In this document: positions 61,501-64,000 of the stretch, piece after piece
Layout of the letters: each line of letters starts with the position of its first letter
Position numbering within the stretch: the first letter of the stretch is position 1
From: Myxocyprinus asiaticus
Lineage: Eukaryota > Chordata > Actinopteri > Cypriniformes > Catostomidae
DNA length: 64,000 nucleotides
Assembly (NCBI RefSeq): GCF_019703515.2
Contig: NC_059359.1
Span: 987,501-1,051,500, forward strand
Direction: 5' to 3'
Made by a program: the position numbers and the translations under genes
The notes under the pieces: generated by a model
Told to the model about the DNA's origin: nothing
Seen by the model: the letters and a program-made list of their open reading frames with translations, nothing else
The model's database searches: none

Positions 61501-63525
61501 GCAAAACTATTTTGAGGGAACGCAAAACTCACTGCGTGGGAACGCAAAACTCACTGCGAGGGAACGCAAAACTATTTTGAGCGAACGCAAAACTCACTGC
61601 GAGGGAACGCAAAACTATTTTGAGGGAACGCAAAACTCACTGCAAGGGAACGCAAAACTCACTGCGTGGGAACGCAAAACTATTTTGAGCGAACACAAAA
61701 CTCACTGCGAGGGAACGCAAAACTTACTGCGAGGGAACGCAAAGCTATTTTGAGGGAACGCAAAACTCACTGCGAGGGAACGCAAAACTCACTGCGAGGG
61801 AACGCAAAACTATTTTGAGGGAACGCAAAACTCACTGCAAGGGAACGCAAAACTCACTGCGAGGGAACGCAAAACTATTTTGAGGGAACGCAAAACTCAC
61901 TGCGAGGGAACGCAAAACTCACTGCGAGGGAACGCAAAACTATTTTGAGGGAACGCAAAACTCACTGCGTGGGAACGCAAATCTCACTGCGAGGGAACGC
62001 AAAACTATTTTGAGGGAACGCAAAACTCACTGCGTGGGAACGCAAAACTATTTTGAGGGAACACAAAACTCACTGCGAGGGAACGCAAAACTCACTGCGA
62101 GGGCAAAACTATTTTGAGGGAATGTAAAACTCACTGCGAGGGAACGCAAAACTATTTTGAGGGAACGCAAAACTATTTTGAGGGAACGCAAAACTCACTG
62201 CGAGGGAACGCAAAACTATTTTGAGGGAATGCAAAACTCACTGCGAGGGCAAAACTATTTTGAGGGAACGCAAAACTCACTGCGAGGGAACGCAAAACTC
62301 ACTGCGAGGGAACGCAAAACTATTTTGAGGGAACGCAAAACTCACTGCGAGGGAACGCAAAACTATTTTGAGCGAACGCAAAACTCACTGCGAGGGAACG
62401 CAAAACTATTTTGAGGGAACGCAAAACTCACTGCAAGGGAACGCAAAACTCACTGCGTGGGAACGCAAAACTATTTTGAGCGAACACAAAACTCACTGCG
62501 AGGGAACGCAAAACTTACTGTGAGGGAACGCAAAACTATTTTGAGGGAACGCAAAACTCACTGCGAGGGAACGCAAAACTCACTGCGTGGGAACGCAAAA
62601 CTATTTTGAGCGAACGCAAAACTCACTGCGAGGGAACGCAAAACTCACTGCGAGGGCAGGCAAAACTATTGGGAGGGCACGCAAAACTTTTTTTTGTTTT
62701 TTTTTAATCCTGCCCTGTCCTCTAAGGGGCTCCATAGAATATGGTCCGAGCAGGAAAACAAAATAAATATGTTTGTAGGACAGTGCTGCATACTGTACAG
62801 TGGTAGTTTTGTTTTTCATTTTATTTGTAATGGTCTTGGTGTGAATGGAACTTTTGACGGTTATTCTCGCAAATTCGTCATAAATTTGGTGTGAATAGGC
62901 CTTAAGTGTGCAGTTATTGGCCAGAGTGGACCCTTTTAACAGACTATGTTGCGTGTTTCCACTTTATTTAGCAGTGTAAATCTAGTCAGTGTATTTTTTT
63001 TTTTACCCTCTGTACCTGTACGCTGTCTCAGAGGGAATAGAAACAAGTCACACTTATGAGAAAAAGCTTATATGCCCTTGAAAAGCATGTTCCATCCGCT
63101 CCAGATGTTGTGTTGGCTGCAGGGTGGTATCTCCCATCAGGGGGCTCGCACATGCCCAGGCACAGTAGGTCTCTCGACAGTGCCAAAGCTTACTGCCACA
63201 CTGTCTTATGCTTTCCATGTAGAGGACACATGGACAATGTATGAAGAGCTTTTTGGAAAACCGCTTTCACTCCAGCCAAACAAACTGAAATCTGACGTCA
63301 AACCATGTTTTTAATTAATCTGTTTTTTCCCTGTCTCTGCAGGCAGTATGACTTGAGAGAGAGCGGCAAGCGGTCCGAGGTTTTAATTGACCTGACAGAG
63401 TTTTGCGGGCAGCTTGTCGAAGCCAAATGTCTCGCTATCAACCCACGTGACAACAACTACATGGCTGTGGGAGCCAATGGGCCCTTTGTTCGGCTTTATG
63501 ACATTAGAATGATCCACAATCACAG
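55509..63525 (+). CDS. wdtc1: wdtc1 (adipose homologue), WD40-TPR protein, 5' part
   Basis: Six coding exons splice in phase to about 226 residues: 55509-55574, 56092-56175, 57663-57709, 57789-57900, 57988-58175, 63343-63525. Diagnostic stretches are RHYHVTDPLIKRLGLEAELQ, GHSGCVNCLEWNERGE, LLASGSDDQHAIIWDP, HTGHAANIFSVKFLP, RILITGAADTKVHVHDI, DHTNRVKRIATAPLWPNTFW and QYDLRESGKRSEVLIDLTE. These are the N-terminal WD40 repeats of WDTC1, a CUL4-DDB1 substrate receptor and metabolic regulator (family knowledge). The TPR and later WD repeats lie beyond the window. The start is either ATG 55,509 or, closer to the mammalian length, ATG 55,527. Confidence 0.93.
56092..56175 (+). CDS. wdtc1: wdtc1 coding exon 2
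   Basis: Acceptor TTTGTGTAG, donor CAG|GTGACT. 28 codons from ENWALDFQ to EAELQ. Confidence 0.92.
56461..57602 (+). mobile_element. Degenerate Tc1-like element in wdtc1 intron 2
   Basis: The ends CAGTGGCAAGAAAAAGTATG and CATACTTTTTCTTGCCAGTG are inverted. The sub-terminal AAGTCACAAGGCCCCATTAA on the left and GACTTTGACAAAGATGAGAT on the right belong to the same long ends. Inside, transposase remnants (MPRQKGLHSRIVALHKAGKG from 56,771) carry stops and deletions. Inactive. Confidence 0.75.
57663..57709 (+). CDS. wdtc1: wdtc1 coding exon 3
   Basis: Acceptor GTTTTCAG, donor GA|GTAAGT. Encodes GHSGCVNCLEWNERG. Confidence 0.92.
57789..57900 (+). CDS. wdtc1: wdtc1 coding exon 4
   Basis: Acceptor TGTGTTTAG, donor AAG|GTGAAC. 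Encodes LLASGSDDQHAIIWDP to ANIFSVK. Confidence 0.92.
57988..58175 (+). CDS. wdtc1: wdtc1 coding exon 5
   Basis: Acceptor TGTTTACAG, donor CAG|GTAGGT. Encodes FLPHSEDRILITGAADTK to SAAEDGVI. Confidence 0.92.
58433..58748. mobile_element. AT-rich palindromic MITE in wdtc1 intron 5
   Basis: AAGGTAACATTTGTTAACAT on the left and ATGTTAACAAATGTAACCTA on the right are inverted partners; ends CACTTTATTA and TTAGTGTTACC. Related to the AT-rich remnant at 1050-1600. Confidence 0.6.
58868..62689 (+). repeat. Large minisatellite of 21/22-bp units in wdtc1 intron 5
   Basis: About 3.8 kb built from two monomers that share GGGAACGCAAAACT: one ends ATTTTGA (21 bp), the other CACTGCGA or CACTGCGT (22 bp). 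Contracted 39-bp dimers (GAGGGCAAAACTATTTTGA joined to the CACTGC form) cluster at 58,980-59,160 and 59,900-60,010. A block beginning at 60,429 repeats nearly identically at 60,854 (425 bp period). Frames on both strands are repeat artefacts. Confidence 0.95.
63343..63525 (+). CDS. wdtc1: wdtc1 coding exon 6
   Basis: Acceptor TCTCTGCAG, donor CAG|GTGAGT. Encodes QYDLRESGKRSEVLIDL to LYDIRMIHNH. Last exon in the window. Confidence 0.93.
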
Positions 63526-64000
63526 GTGAGTTTATTAGAATAAAGAAATGTTGCTCCCACTCGTATTATTCCAAACCTGTATGTCTGTCTATCTTCTGTG
63601 AAACACAAAATTAAATGAGAAACCAAATGTCCGAGCTGCTCTTTTGCATACAATGAAAGTGATGGTGATTTATACTACCAAACTCCAAAAAAAAAAAAAA
63701 AAAAGAAAAAACACCTTAAAAGTATCATTAACCCTTTTAGCTCTGAAGGTGTTTTGAAAGTTTTCTGTTTTAGTGGCATACCCAAAATGTAAGGCTTATA
63801 ACTCGACAAGTAGGGTAAAGTGTTTGGTGTCATTGTAAAGAAAACTTTTCACGTTTTTTAATGATATACATTCTGAGACTCTCAGCCTAAGAAACTGCTG
63901 AAAAAACAATTTAGCCAAAAATGTACTTTTTTTCTTATTTAACATTATATATCTCTGGGTGTAAATAAGGTGACTCTGAAAAACTGCTTTTGTTTTGTTC
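63526..64000. other. wdtc1 intron 6 start, with TTAA-type element
   Basis: Intron sequence with a poly-A run near 63,687. From 63,728 a TTAACCCTTTTAGCTCTGAA-type element runs off the right edge; an inverted relative lies at 37,665-37,990. Confidence 0.5.

Noticed and set aside
58923..62414. Long open frames on both strands with repeated peptides
   Set aside because: They arise from repeat units whose dimers keep frame. Both strands are open, there are no splice or start signals, and they lie inside a wdtc1 intron.
58868..62689. CRISPR-like appearance of regular 21-22-bp repeats
   Set aside because: No unique spacers, no cas genes and a vertebrate intronic context; it is a minisatellite.

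Overview
The window is nuclear DNA of a ray-finned fish, most likely a cyprinid-type teleost. The genes are split by GT-AG introns and match vertebrate families. The space between them is filled with repeats typical of such genomes: Tc1-like transposons, an L2-type LINE, a DIRS-type relic, tRNA-derived SINEs, palindromic MITEs and microsatellites. No CRISPR, operon or prokaryotic signal is present.

Four genes are supported. (1) azi2, minus strand, 5' part only: a 5'UTR exon near 2008-2175 and the first coding exon at 501-723. (2) A complete gene for an NCOA7-like TLDc protein, minus strand, about 6.8-15.4 kb. It has two TATA-type promoters and two alternative first coding exons; both spliced reading frames close without error. 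(3) cndp1, plus strand, complete at 42.2-52.9 kb: a secreted M20 metallopeptidase (carnosinase family) in 11 coding exons, 491 codons. (4) wdtc1, plus strand, 5' part: a 5'UTR exon near 54.95 kb and six coding exons, running off the right edge.

The 15.4-42 kb interval shows no host gene. From left to right it holds an L2 LINE 3' fragment, hAT-like and TTAA-bounded MITEs, a SINE nested in a longer repeat that carries tandem tRNA-like cassettes, an apparently intact Tc1-like transposon (25,843-27,426), a MITE with an 8-bp target duplication, a 135-bp minisatellite, a decayed DIRS-type RT/RNase H, another SINE and a Tc1 terminal fragment.

The most unusual features are intronic. cndp1 intron 5 holds about 2.6 kb, and wdtc1 intron 5 about 3.8 kb, of unrelated minisatellites that share a period of about 21 bp. 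cndp1 intron 1 holds about 0.8 kb of telomere-like CCCTAA repeats inside a MITE. The last intron of the TLDc gene holds a foldback of about 1.27 kb. I found no convincing new enzymatic system. The points most worth a second look are the dual-promoter TLDc gene, the young Tc1 copy and the higher-order minisatellites.
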